DNA of 64,000 nt from Atkinsonella hypoxylon (taxonomy: Eukaryota; Ascomycota; Sordariomycetes; Hypocreales; Clavicipitaceae), in contig JFHB01000006.1 of the NCBI GenBank assembly GCA_000729835.1, forward strand, positions 1 through 64,000. The letters run 5' to 3'. The first letter of the stretch is position 1, and every line of letters begins with the position of its first letter. The notes below the pieces were generated by a model, which was not told the DNA's origin, ran no database searches, and was given only the letters and a program-made list of their open reading frames with translations. The translations under genes were made by a program, and so were the position numbers. This document shows, one piece after another, positions 19,761 to 30,429 of this stretch.

Positions 19761-21550
19761 TCATCGGATGCAGTAGCATGGTGAACTAAAGAGAAGGTTG
19801 CAGGGGAGTTTTCGGTCAAAAATACATAGCATAATATCTGGCGCAAGGCTTCTCTGGACCAAGATGGGAGCTCCTGGCTTTGCTTTGCCATTGTATTCGT
19901 CCCTGGAGCTCGTAGCATGGTTCTCCCGGTACTTGGCGCTGACCATGAGGTCTGGGAACTGAATTAGCAATCAGACCGGAGAAGGAAGCGCTTCGGCCAT
20001 ACTTGGGCATCTGCTGGCAGCACCCCAGTCCCTCAACAGGCTTGGCAAGGAATCTATTTAGCTCGGTCTTGATAGCGCTGCGACAGTAGTCCTCGTCAGG
20101 TGCTTCGGAAATGTGGTTTGCCAGGCCGAGGGCGCCGCCTATCATGGCCTCTGTCCAGTTCTCGTGGACGTGGAAGAAGCGCAAAGTCTCATTTGGCAGG
20201 TATAAGGGATCTGCATTCAGATAATGAGCGGGGATTCCAGCAAGGTGCAGCTTGTCAAGCATCCAGCCTTGGATGGCGGCCCAGTCCGTGTTTTTAGGAA
20301 CCTCATGCCAATTGTATGGCGTATACTTTTTCCCGCGAGCGGACCCTAACATAGTGGCGATCTCACTGGCACGATCGTACTTTTGGTGGGAAATACGTTC
20401 GGACGTCAGCGACAAGTCTACGCCCTCTACTTTGGCGGGCTTCCACCTGTTGATAGACAGAGCTGCCGTAGACTTTGACGAGTCGAGCAAGTCGTTGAGT
20501 CTCTGCAGGTTAAGCACAAGGTCTCCAATGCTCGATACAAGATCAGGGTGGCTGTAATGTTCTCCTATACGCCTCGCAACGTGTTCCCGAGCCTTCTCCA
20601 GAGTCTGTTGATGCATGACACCACGTAACCTCGCCAAGGCCGCGGTAAAGGAGAGATCCATAGCAAGCGTCCGGCCCAACTGCCATGCGCTGGAGTAGCT
20701 AATGTCCATCAAGTACAAGTTGGGATCGAGAATCTGCAGATCCATACTAAAGTTGCTCTGCAGCTGGATACGGGGACGCAGCAGGTCGACCACGGCAGGG
20801 ACTAGGGGACCGCGAAACATAGCCGGCGTCTCCTCGCCAGGGATGGTGTGATGGCGGATGATTTATAACCATCCTCCTGGCGCTTGGTAATGAGTTCGGG
20901 CAGCGTCAGATTCGACCGCATGACTGCTGTCGACTTGGGCGTCTTTTCTTCTGTTAGATCTGTACGCAGAACCTTAAGCCCCTGGGAAAAACTGCCCAGA
21001 TTACGGAGCATACTGTAGATGTCAAAGGTTTTGGGCGGCAGGGCTGTGTAGCTTCAACTGTATAAACTTGCTTGCTCGCCTGAGCAACTGATTTATACTC
21101 GAGTGCCAGCGTCTCGCTGACCTCGGCACCTGGGAAAATGGAGGTCAGAGTAGCATCATCTACCTGCAACTCTTCGGCCGTGAATGTGAGCAAAGCAAAC
21201 CAAGGGATGCGGTTGTGGTCGTTTTGCGGCACCTGGACCACGGTCCGTTCCCATGGCACATGATGGGGAAGCGTGCGGAACTGTTTCTGGACGCCGGCTG
21301 CCGGGAAGGTTGATGAGATCAGGCTCTCGTCCAAGCTGTAGCGAGGCGCGATGACGGTAAATTCTTTGGAGACCGGGTCCGCATTCTTGTCTCCATTTGC
21401 CGATGTGACAATCTGATCCACGGTGATGTTGTGGAGGCCGGCCGAGATGGAAGGCAGGTAATGGGAATTAAATTGCGCCTCTCCCAGCTTGAGAATTAGC
21501 GGTTTGTTGGCATGGTCTTCCTTTTCTTCTTTTTCTTCTTCCAGTCTCAT
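19761..21550 (-). pseudogene. Frameshifted homologue of an uncharacterised bacterial-type protein
   Basis: Four consecutive minus-strand frames read as one protein. Frame 1 (21550 to ~21055) contains FNSHYLPSISAGLHNITVDQ, APRYSLDESLISSTFPAAG, LPHHVPWERTV and IPWFALLTF. Frame 2 (to ~20860) contains LRNLGSFSQGLKVLR. Frame 3 (to ~19968) contains HHTIPGEETPAMFRGPLVP, ISYSSAWQLGRTLA, and a stretch from GIPAHYLNADPLYLP into NETLRFFHVHENW. Frame 4 contains APDIMLCIFD. These blocks resemble, from memory, a family of large bacterial proteins of unknown role with LPH-x-PWER, SYAAAWQLGRLLA and VPFNYLVPDE motifs. Junctions look like single-base losses near 21051 and 20867 and one extra C near 19962; the first may also hide a larger internal deletion. 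None fits an intron. The sequence ATG-GTC is too decayed to act as a normal gene. Confidence 0.72.
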
Positions 21551-22281
21551 TTCGCCTCGCCCTCGCCCTCACCTTCACTACTACTTCTAGGCTTTCGGGT
21601 TTCGGGTTTCCGCCGTGCATGTCCCTGTGGTGATATGGATAAAGATGGAATGATAGGATGACAAAAGGAGGCGCGCATATTCCGTACAGTGCAGGTTGGG
21701 TGGGGGCCCACGTGTTCATATCAATTGCTTAGCGGGCTCTAATTGGCTGGGATTAGGCTTAGAGCGCCGGAATTAGCGGCTCGGTTCACATTAGCACTAG
21801 GCGCTGATTCGCCCGAAAGGACGCTAAGCTGCTAATTAAAGGGGCGCGCAAATAATAAGTAATACGCAGTAGCAACTAGGCCTAGAGTGGAAGAATAGTG
21901 GAGATAATTTCTTAAATTATAGAGACAATCTAATAGAGGTTACGCTTGTTAAAGGCCTAAGTTATAGAAATCTTAATAAATATTAAAAATAAAGAAATAT
22001 AGTAATTTAACTTAAAGTATTAAATAGAATAGCTCTAAATAATAGATTCTATAGTTAGTATAGATCTAGCTAATAGAGTGTGCTATAACTATAGACACTA
22101 CTAGTTAAGGGTCTTAACACCTAATACAAGAGACAGTAAAGTACTTTTACTAGTAAAATCCCCGCAAAAATAGATGCTGCAGCGTATTCTAAAATCCGTT
22201 GCTGCGTGTTTGCGTACTCCCCCAATATAGCTCGATTTTCTGCCTGATTTGTGCACGAACTCCAGCTGCAACCCTACAAAA
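21551..22281. other. TA-rich intergenic segment
   Basis: 21880-22110 is extremely rich in A and T with many TA dinucleotides and almost no CG, unlike its GC-balanced neighbours. This is the pattern expected of a repeat destroyed by repeat-induced point mutation. No ends or coding remnants recognised. 21540-21600 is purine/pyrimidine-skewed. Confidence 0.5.
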
Positions 22282-23046
22282 ATGGCGCGAATAGTCACTT
22301 CGGAGCAACTCGCTAAAGGCTACAAATTAACGTTCTCATCAGTTTACAGGGTTGATTCAAAGACGGTCGTTAAGACATGCACTCGGATGGCAGAAGCCGA
22401 GACGATGAGATTCATCCGTGCCAACACCTCGATTCCTGTGCCAGAAGTCCAAAATGCCTATCGTGACGATGAAACGGGGCAGGTTACCATTATTATGGAT
22501 TATGTGGAAGGAAAAACTCTCGAAGATGCTTGGGTCGACCATACCGATGCAGAGCAAGACTCAGTCATCTCTCAGCTTCGCGACTACATGGCTGAGCTTC
22601 GCAGCTTCAAAGGTGACTTCATTGGGTGCATTGACGGTACAGCCTGCAACGACCAGTACTTCTGTGAAGAGCCGGAAGGATACGGACCCTATAAGACTGA
22701 GCAAGACTTCAATGAGGGCATCGTGAAGGCGATGAAGAGGGACAATGAGAATGGATTTAGCGAGTGGAGATGTTCAGTCTGGCTAAGCGTCATGAAGGGC
22801 CATGATGTTGTCCTGACACATGGGGACTTTGACCCTCGCAACATTCTGGTTCAAGGAGATAAGGTCGTGGCAATTCTAGATTGGGAGCTGTCGGGTTACT
22901 ATCCAACGTATTGGGAATATGGCAAGGCTTAATTACGGCCGGAGTGGGAGAGTGCGTGGAGTCGCAGCAAGGCTGTGGACAAGATTTTGGATCCATTTTA
23001 CAAGGAGCTCGCTGTCATGTGGACCTCGAACGATGTTATATACTGA
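22282..23046 (+). pseudogene. APH-fold kinase-like gene with late stop
   Basis: Start ATG 22282; an upstream in-frame TTG is ignored. Features of the fungal APH/choline-kinase-like family: VVKTCTRMAEAETMRFIR, IPVPEVQ, the IIMDYVEGKTLEDAW hinge, catalytic LTHGDFDPRNILV with the HGDFxxxN pattern, and metal-binding VAILDWELSGYYPTYWEY. The frame stops at TAA 22930-22932, but the same frame continues past it with RPEWESAWSRSKAVDKILDP up to 23046, matching the normal C-terminus of this family (about 255 aa in all). So the stop removes the last ~37 residues. All catalytic residues precede it, so a truncated but folded product is not excluded. The original residue at the stop was probably leucine. 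Confidence 0.72.
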
Positions 23047-23076
23047 TGGGATAGCTAATGGCGTTCTTGGCGTGAT

Positions 23077-24001
23077 TTAAATTCCATTCTTGACTGAAGT
23101 GGTGGGCCTGACGACTTCCCAGCCCACCTCAACAGCGATGAAGTCGCAGATATCGTCTATCTCATCGGGAAAAATGTACCAGTGACCTTGATTTTTTATA
23201 GCATCTCCATTTAACCTGATACCCCGCATCCCGTAAAACTTGTGCAGCACCCTCTCCTAACGCACACGGTACCTTCTCGTCAGCCTTCCCGTGACCAAGA
23301 AAAACAGGGGTCCGGTAGGCTGTCCTCTGCTGCGAAGGGCAGTCCAAGATTTCAAGATCCAAGAGATCTCTTTCCAATGCCTGAGCCTTGACAGCGCTAG
23401 CTTCGGCAATCGGGTCCTGCGGCTCGCTGGGATGGGCAAAAGGATCATCGCTATCGACTTCGTCCTTGAGAACGCTCTTCAGGTCATCTTGATAAGTGAG
23501 AAAGCCACTCATACCAATATAACCGCCGATTGAGTGTTCCAAAGACAGCAGGACCGCAAGCGACATGGCGCAGCCCTGACTCAGACCTCCGATGATGAGA
23601 TTATGGGGTTGCACTTTCTCGAGCTCAACCGCTATAATCTCCAGAATCTCCCGAGCGGATTCATCCAGTCCGTCTAACTGTCACTCCTTGCGGTAAGAAG
23701 GATCTGCAAGGCGAACAATATCGAACCACTGCGTGAGCATTGAACGGCCAAATGCGGTAGAGCGACGATGCTTGGACGTAGGGAAAACGAAGCGGGTTCC
23801 AGGGAGCAGTTCTGTGAGCCCGTGCCCGGATGATGTGAGGCCAGTCTTTAACAGCTCTGTGCCAAACTTCCTGCCATTGGAGCCCAGCCCATGAAGGAGG
23901 ATAATGGTATGGCTATGGAGTGCATAAGGTTCGACGACATAGAGTGGCTCGCCCGCCGCGAGGCTTGTTCTCGAGGATGAGCTGAAGTTAGGCATCATCA
24001 C
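23077..24001 (-). pseudogene. Broken acyl-protein thioesterase / carboxylesterase
   Basis: Family: the phospholipase/carboxylesterase alpha/beta hydrolases that include acyl-protein thioesterase, which removes palmitate from proteins. Seen: LHGLGSNGRKFG oxyanion region, FPTSKHR, the nucleophile elbow GLSQGCAMSLA, FLGHGKADEKVP carrying the catalytic Asp, and GHWY with the catalytic His in the adjoining frame. Two lesions: an in-frame TGA at 23681-23683, and one extra A in an A run near 23193 that shifts the frame just before the catalytic His. Both halves stay in the same frame across the TGA. With the shift ignored, the reading ends at TAA 23077-23079. The gene is convergent with the truncated APH gene 30 bp away. 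Confidence 0.8.
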
Positions 24002-25319
24002 CTTGGCAAGAATGTTATATAGTGAGCCCGTCTGCTTGACTTTCCGGGCAGACTTTCAGTGATGATTTTTAAAAAAAAGCAGATGCTTAGAGGTAGGGCA
24101 GGAACGTCCCTTCTTTCTCTATGAAGTAATCTTGAGAGAGATTTAACATGTTGTACAGAGATTACTTAAAAAGAAGAAAAAGAAGGTGGTAGCTTGGGCG
24201 TGAGAAAATTCCCGCGGACACATTCAAAGCTCTCCGATTGGTCGGGTCTGCGGGCCGAGCCCCGTGGCTACGGCATTGCCCCGGCTCCTCATTAGTTAAT
24301 TTCAAAATCTTCCCTTCCCTGCAAGACCCGCATAGATAGATAGTTCATCATTAATCCCGCAGCCGTAGTCCACCAAACTCGACCCATCGCCCCACGTTCA
24401 GCTCCTCCATGTTTCTAATTTGAAACATTCGCATTTCTATTCCCCGACTCAGGGAGGGAGTGGGAATAACCTCAGCAAGTCGAGCACGAGGGTCTTCAAG
24501 AAGAGATAACCTTGAACTTCGAAAGTACATATTGCCGAGAACATCCCACATAGCACGTACGGCATCTTCATCCTTCTACACACACACGTCCCTCTGTATT
24601 CGCATTCCAAACCGATAACGTCGGCCATAACAAGCTTGCTCATAATCCACCTTTCCTGTCGCCATGGTTAATGACACCGACGTGAGCCAGACTCCTTAAG
24701 CTTTCACGGCTGTAAACAGCTCGGTCACTCTGGCAAAGCCGGAGCAACGTGTGCTCCTGTACCAAATTGTGCCGGTGCTGCAAAACCCTGGGTGCAGAGC
24801 AGCGCGGAACTCGGCAGATAGACCCAGCTGACATCTATAGCTGGCCGGACGCCGCGACTTCTGTGGCTCCCGGGATGAGGGTTCTAGCTCACTGGTATCT
24901 CTGACATTTAATAAGAAGGTGAACACCTACAAAACCTGCTTCACCGTTGAGCTTTGTCGGTGGCTGTAATCTGGATGCATCGCTGACAAAGTGACACCAG
25001 TTGCACATATACGGCGTGCTCAATGGAAAGATCACCATCGCCATGGTTAGCCCCCGTCTATGCGCCAGTCGCCAAGTTCCCTGCGGCTGAGCAGGGACAT
25101 ATTGCGGGGACTACAGACGGCAAGGAGGCCTGGCTCTACTGGCAGACGTATGTCCTGTTTGCTCTTTGTCCCTTTCACTTATTGTCCTTTGGGATCGTCG
25201 CTGAAAGTGCCCTGTAACATGCTCACCCACTACCTTGATTAAGGATTGACAAGACAACCACACCGCACACAAACAAAGTTCTATCCAAAGCCATCGCCGG
25301 TTAGCAGTAGGATTGGGCG
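24002..25319. other. Intergenic, no recognised gene
   Basis: Several short minus-strand frames around 24350-24930 and one plus-strand frame at 25023 show no recognisable family. Given the neighbours, this is probably more gene debris. Confidence 0.35.
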
Positions 25320-25612
25320 TAAATATGAACTCGAATGCTTGCGCTGCCATGATCGAGTCCGCCAGCATAAACTCAATCTTCATGTCAATGCGACCCGTTC
25401 TGATAAGTGCATCATTAAACTTGTCGATATGATTCGTCGTTATAATCAAAATTCGGCCTTTATGTGATCCTATACCGTCTAAAGTATTGAGAAGACCCAA
25501 CAAAGAGAGCAAATTTTCTGGGACCCCTTGTAGTCATATGACCGATCTGCTCCTACAGCGTCAATGTCCTCAAGTAAAACAACACACCTTTCTAGAGGGT
25601 CCAGCCATGCAA
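25320..25612 (-). pseudogene. BCS1-type AAA ATPase fragment
   Basis: Minus-strand reading gives RCVVLLEDIDAVGADRS (Walker B, LEDIDA), then after a one-base frame change GLLNTLDGIGSHKGRILIITTNHIDKFNDALIRTGRIDM: sensor-1 Asn and arginine-finger region, diagnostic of the BCS1-like branch of AAA ATPases. No Walker A motif, N-terminal domain or complete C-terminus is left. Only about 95 residues of an expected 450 or more remain. It directly abuts ankyrin-repeat debris. Confidence 0.75.
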
Positions 25613-26294
25613 TCTACTTGGACGTTGTCGGTATCAAATAGCAACTTTATAGCCTGTCAATGCCCCCAAGCAGCGTGCGCGGGTAGCGTAAGTCCGCTCT
25701 CATCTTTCGAGTCAGCGTCAACCTTAACTGTCTGAAGTGCTGTAGGAGTTGTACAGTTTCGTCACGACTATTTTCTGGAGCCCAGGATAGTGGGAGCCAC
25801 GAGTCGCCAACGAGTTCTTTGAGTAAGCCTTTGCTTCTAAGATATGGCTATGAGACTCTCACCAAAGTATGGGACAAGACTTGTAATGTCAGGTTCCATT
25901 TCGCATGTCAAACGTAAGCTGATAACTTCTCGATGATCGTTCTCTGCAGTCCAGGCCTGTGGGTTGTTCTTCTCTCATCCTTTGAACCTGCGTCTATGCC
26001 TCTAACTTGCAGTAGCAACTCCAGGACTGTAATATGGGCACTCTACAGCCCAGACTGGTGGATTTATGCCGTAACTATTCTCAAGTTCACTTGTACTTGT
26101 CCGAGATTCAGAATCAGCCGCGTTGTGGCTTCGTGGCCATTCAATACTGGATAAGAATAGGGTATCCGACCATCTCTTTCTTTATAGTCAATGTCTGCTC
26201 TACTTTCAAGCAATGTCTTTAATGATGCCACATTATCCGTTGATGGCAAACAAGCCAACAACCTGACGTATCGGAGTCTGTACTTGGCGAGCAT
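25613..26294 (-). pseudogene. Ankyrin-repeat gene debris
   Basis: Reading the minus strand from 26294 gives SLKTLLESRADIDYKERDGR and NGHEATTRLILN, typical ankyrin helix and loop patterns. Further pieces in other frames are VLELLLQ, RTTHRPGLQRTIIEKLSAYV, SWAPENSRDETVQLLQ and QAIKLLFDTDNVQVDC. Several frame changes and stops separate them. The debris runs into the BCS1-type ATPase fragment at about 25610. Confidence 0.65.
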
Positions 26295-26355
26295 GCAATC
26301 CCATGATCGCTAGCCCATGATCGCTAGCAGGGTTGCGGGACCCCTAGGCGAGCAG

Positions 26356-27051
26356 CTACGAACTAAGATCTATACAGTAAAGAGTTCCGGTCCACGTACA
26401 CCCATTACGCCTTGTTAAAGTAAAGTCGCCGACATTTCTTAAGCCAAGATTCTCGTAGTATCTAGCGCTCGTTAGCTCAACTCAGCAAATCCTGCTCGCT
26501 TATACACAGAAGCAGATGTACCTATTTAACTTTCTCTCATTTCCAGCCCAGGCATCCACATACACGACGTCTTTGCCCTGTTCTAGTGCTCGACGCTTAA
26601 CGGCATCTATTAGAGCAGCGCCAGCACCCCTATGCCGTGTGCTGGGGCGGTGATCTGAGATAAGAACTTCGATAAATAGGAGAGACTTGGCCTTCTCCAT
26701 CTCGGCCTTGAGCGCTTGATTCTGGGCGAGATAATCTGGGAGGGCGTCGCGGATCATTGCCGCGCCAACCTGGACCACGCTAGTTGTACCATCGGCAGGT
26801 GTCTCTGCGTCTACTTCAGCCACCAGAAGACGTCGAGTATCACTTCCATCCTCCTCAGACTTTCGAATAATATCGACAATGTCCTCCCGGAAGCCGTTTC
26901 TCTCCGAGAAAGGCTGATCACCCCACATCTCGCCGGCGCCAATGGAACGGAGGTACGGCAGTGTGGAATCCCATGCTGCAACTATAAACTGGGCGTCGCT
27001 GCCAGCCGAGCTTGCGCTACGAACTCGGAGCTGGCCGGCGTTGGCTGACAT
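26356..27051 (-). CDS. GNAT-family N-acetyltransferase
   Basis: Two exons: 27051-26522 and 26461-26356, with a 60-nt intron (26462-26521; donor GTACAT, branch GCTAAC, acceptor CGCTAG). The spliced frame is exactly in phase and gives 211 aa ending TLYCIDLSS. Without splicing the frame would stop shortly after the donor and look truncated. The core shows FIEVLISDHRPSTRHRGAG, which holds the R/Q-x-x-G-x-G/A acetyl-CoA loop, followed by ALIDAVKRRALEQG and VVYVDAWAGNERKLNRYYEN as the last strand and helix. Acceptor substrate unknown. Start chosen at MSANAGQ; an upstream alternative start is non-ATG. One of the few apparently intact genes in the decayed island. Confidence 0.78.
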
Positions 27052-27198
27052 GTTGACAGACTTGACGTCTACACACAAGTCACGGAAGGCAGGGGAGTAC
27101 AAGTATTCGTGGGGAAAGCGTTAGTTAGTCTGTGTCACGGGACGCTGGCTGCCCCGCTCCTGCCCTGCGGTTGACCTGGGGCGGGAGGGAAGGAGACG

Positions 27199-27258
27199 TA
27201 TGTACCGTGTACCGCTATGTACCGTGTACTGCTATGTACCGTGTACTGCTATGTACCG
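27199..27258. repeat. 17-bp tandem repeat
   Basis: Three full copies and one partial copy of TATGTACCGTGTACTGC; the first copy differs by one base. Located in the upstream region of the GNAT gene. Confidence 0.85.
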
Positions 27259-27459
27259 CCTTGCCGTATTACCTTTCTAAATAGCCTTAGTATACGGAGT
27301 CTTATTTCTCTATAACAATTTCGGCATGTTACAAAGCGCCATGTCTATCAATTCCACTATCTACCTATGTTAGTGTCAAGAGGGCGGAGAAAGAACAACG
27401 CTCGGCTCTACCCTTTCATCCATCACACAACGCGTGATGAGTCTGATTCTTTCACCACA

Positions 27460-28300
27460 ATGACACGGCGCATTGTCTTCGGGCTCTCCATATTGGCTGC
27501 TTTGGCAGCCACGAGCGGTAGCTTCTTTTCTCTAATCGGACATGCCTGGACGCATTACCGTTAGAAGTATCAAGAGTCTGTAAACCATGAATCAACGTCG
27601 CCAGCGAACCCGCGGACGATAATATTTTCATACGAACCCCTTTCGGTTCATATCCAGGACCTGGTCACACCTGGAGAGCGTGAATATATCAAGAAGTTGG
27701 CGTATGGCTTCGCTCCCGGGGTAATTACAGGCAAACTCAATACACTAATACTTCCGAACTAGCCTGCCGCACCTCAAAAGATCTATCGTTATTTTAGACG
27801 GCAAAACAAGCGCGAGTAGTAGGCGCACTAGCTCAACAGCTTTCCGGCCTCTCGACGACGCTGTGTTCCAAACGACAGTGAGGCGCGTCAATGAGTTTCA
27901 AGGCTATATGGAGCACCATCGAATCGACGTGCAAGTTACTAGCTACCAAGAGGGCCAAGAATATCGCACTCACTTCGACTGGTACCGTCAGGGCGAGCTT
28001 CACTTCAATCGGTTCTCTAGCTTTTTCGTTACTCCGGAAGCCAGCTGCGAGGACTGCGGTACTCAATTTCCGAGAATCGAGGCCGACTGGACCAAGTGTG
28101 ACAAAAGTTGGTCCGAGTTTCTTCACTGCTCGCAGAATGGCTTGACTACCAACAGCATTAACGGTTCTCCCTCATTTTGGCGGAATCTTGATGATGATCT
28201 ACGTGGCCGCCATGACACACTGCATGCTGGGCTTCCAGCCAAAAATGGTGCTAAATTGGGCCTAAACATATGGACAGAGATTGAAACTCACGGTTTATAG
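27460..28300 (+). pseudogene. Prolyl-4-hydroxylase-like oxygenase with one premature stop
   Basis: Two exons: 27460-27701 and 27763-28300, with a 61-nt intron (donor GTATGG, ACTAATAC branch, acceptor CTAG). The splice restores the frame into LPHLKRSIVILDGKTSASS. Family: 2-oxoglutarate/Fe(II) dioxygenases of the prolyl-4-hydroxylase alpha type. Iron ligands H-x-D in YRTHFDWY and distal His in HAGLP; the 2-oxoglutarate-binding basic residue is in AKLGLNIWT. CGTQFPRIEADW and SPSFWRNL are further family blocks. Residues about 5-30 form a membrane anchor. The only clear lesion is TAG at 27562-27564, after residue 34. It is one C-to-T change in CpA context from CAG, exactly the RIP type. All catalytic residues are intact downstream, so decay looks recent. 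Confidence 0.78.
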
Positions 28301-28542
28301 TTGTGTCCAATTCAAAGAGACGCCAGCCTACACCTAAATGAATTTTCGTCTACAAAAGGTGGTTTACCGGGATATAATCAAAATAGCTTGTGTACTATCC
28401 AAGCCAGAGTTTTACTATCTACTCTAGGTAGAAAGGAGGTGTCGTTGCATATTAGATGCCACTGCCCACCTTACCAATTCCTCCGCTCTTTATCGCATCA
28501 AAAAACCCTTTTGTAGGGTGTCCGCCACTAATAAGGGGTCCT
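28301..28542. other. Convergent 3' flanks
   Basis: Short spacer between the prolyl-hydroxylase-like pseudogene (plus) and the UstYa-like gene (minus). Nothing recognised. Confidence 0.5.
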
Positions 28543-29589
28543 TCACGGACGCAGAAGTCGGTCAAATCTGGTCGAAAAACCGTCGTGTGCTAGCATCAAC
28601 GTACCATATTTTGGGTGCACAAGAACCTCATCACCAAACAGGTCTCGCGAGTTGGGGACAACCCATTCCATTAGTCTGCCCCAGTTAACGCACTCATGAG
28701 GGCTTGAGAAGTTGCCGGCAGGTCGAAACATATTGTCCCGCCAAAGCATGGTAATGAGAGACGTGTCTCCCTGGCACATGAGCGCGTCCATTAGCATATG
28801 TAAGCAGTGGTCAGTATGATCCCAGTGCTGCTCCAGCTGGTGCTCATTCAAGTTGTCAAGCTCATAATAGTCAGGATGCAACGAATGCTGAATGTTTTTC
28901 TTTTCCGGTGTCAGCCTCATACAGTGAGCTCAGACGAAGTTTTATGGGTAGCTTACAAGGCAGTGGAGATGGTGGAAGACCATCATCGAACCGTAGTAGG
29001 TCCCATCTGGGAGCTTGATGCCTTCGTCTTGGCGCCCCAGTTCTTTCATGAGCTCGGGGGACAGTCCGAGATTCTGGTCTGCAATATCCAAAACAGAGTC
29101 GGTCATTATTCAGTGAGTAGAAGGGCAATCATCACTCACGCTTGAACAAGTTGTGCCAGTTTTTATCCCGTTCTTCGCTGGGCTCTCCAAAATATTTCGG
29201 CGTATCCTCTTCCTCCCACTGATTCATGACGTGAGACTCATAGACGATGTAATCATTCGCCGGGGCTACTAGGTGTCAGTGATTCGCGGAGGGATTCACC
29301 CCAGCGGCTATGGTAGAAGATGCTCACTTGCCAAAAATCGGTTGCCGTGACGCCGACTTTCCTTGCAAGAATGCGTTGATCTGTTCCAAGTCACCACGAC
29401 GACTAGTGTTGTGTACACTGCGAGAATTAAAGCCGCCAGTGCTGCCTTGATCCAGCCCTTCCTGTCTGTGCGACGTTTATTGTGAAGAACATCAGTGCCG
29501 AGTAGCACGCCATCTTCCGTCGTCTCTTCTGAGCTGAAACGGGACTCGTCATGGCTCTCAAGAGGCCGATAACGGTGAACTTTCTCCAT
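28543..29589 (-). CDS. UstYa-like (DUF3328) protein
   Basis: Four exons: 29589-29328, 29268-29140, 29078-28957 and 28899-28543. All introns have GT-AG borders and CTGAC-type branch sites, and all phases agree; 289 aa. The N-terminus is cytosolic, then one membrane segment (LAALILAVYTTLVVVV). The core has the DUF3328 pattern: ANDYIVYESHVMNQW, EEDTPKYFGEPSEERDKNW, and two H-x-x-H-C motifs, MVFHHLHCL and DHTDHCLHML. UstYa proteins oxidise or cyclise ribosomal peptides (ustiloxin, dikaritins) and also act in other secondary-metabolite pathways. The two HxxHC motifs are the proposed metal site and are both complete. No precursor peptide, tyrosinase or peptidase gene was found next to it, so its pathway is unknown. 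Confidence 0.85.
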
Positions 29590-30429
29590 GGCAGGTACGA
29601 AGTGAGGGTTACAGACAACGAAATCCTCTAATTGTTTAATGAACAGTTACTGAATGAGGATCTCCAGCAGTCTCGATACCAGCAACAACGAGAGGTTCAC
29701 AACAAGCTCTAAACACAACAGCTTTCAACAAGCACGACAGAACCTAGATCCAACAACTAGATGTGGCATTCAAAAGGCAAGGGGTTGAAACTCTAAATAA
29801 GCAGCAGGCATAGAATGAAACACGGCTGAGTAGAAGGACGGGTTGATATATATGAAACTCTTGTTATCTCTGCTTTGCTTTATGCCGTATGGCGGGGGAG
29901 ACGTGACTTGATGGCAACCATTACGGTGTAGATTGCACTAAAATTAACCAACCTCGATTTACGGAGTAGTTAGATCTAGTTCGTTATTTGCGTGCCCGTG
30001 CTTCAGACTTGATACGGCGCAGGCGCTACAGATCCCCCTTTGGCGAGTGATAGGGTCAGACACGAAGCTAACGGTTCATATTTTGTTTATATAGCTACTG
30101 CCACTCTTAATCGTCGGGCACTTAGTTTCTCTTGCGAGAACAGCCTGGCAAGCATAGTTTTCCGCAAGAAATATCAACCCCAAGATTGTTGGGTCACTTC
30201 GCTTACAATCGTAGACAGATATTACGCTACGGGATCGAGCAAATGGCATACTGGACAGAGAGCTTCTAAGATGGTTTACCGAATTGCATTCGCGCCACGT
30301 CTTCGACATTCTGCGGATAGTTCGTTTACAATCGATGGTTACGGTCCTCACAAAATCAGCTCGTCCAAAGGGGGGGCGCTGTTATTACCCATATGCAGCG
30401 AAGAGGATTCCTACTCACGGGAAAGGAAC
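29590..30429. other. Intergenic, no recognised gene
   Basis: Promoter side of the UstYa-like gene. An open frame on the plus strand (30040-30507) has no family features. Confidence 0.4.

Noticed and set aside
23597..23614. Separate downstream thioesterase gene starting at a GTG
   Set aside because: It is in the same frame as the upstream half across a single TGA, so both belong to one broken gene.
28957..29078. Frameshifts in exon 3 of the UstYa-like gene
   Set aside because: A first reading miscounted the C and G runs; recounting five C and four G makes the exon continuous in one frame.
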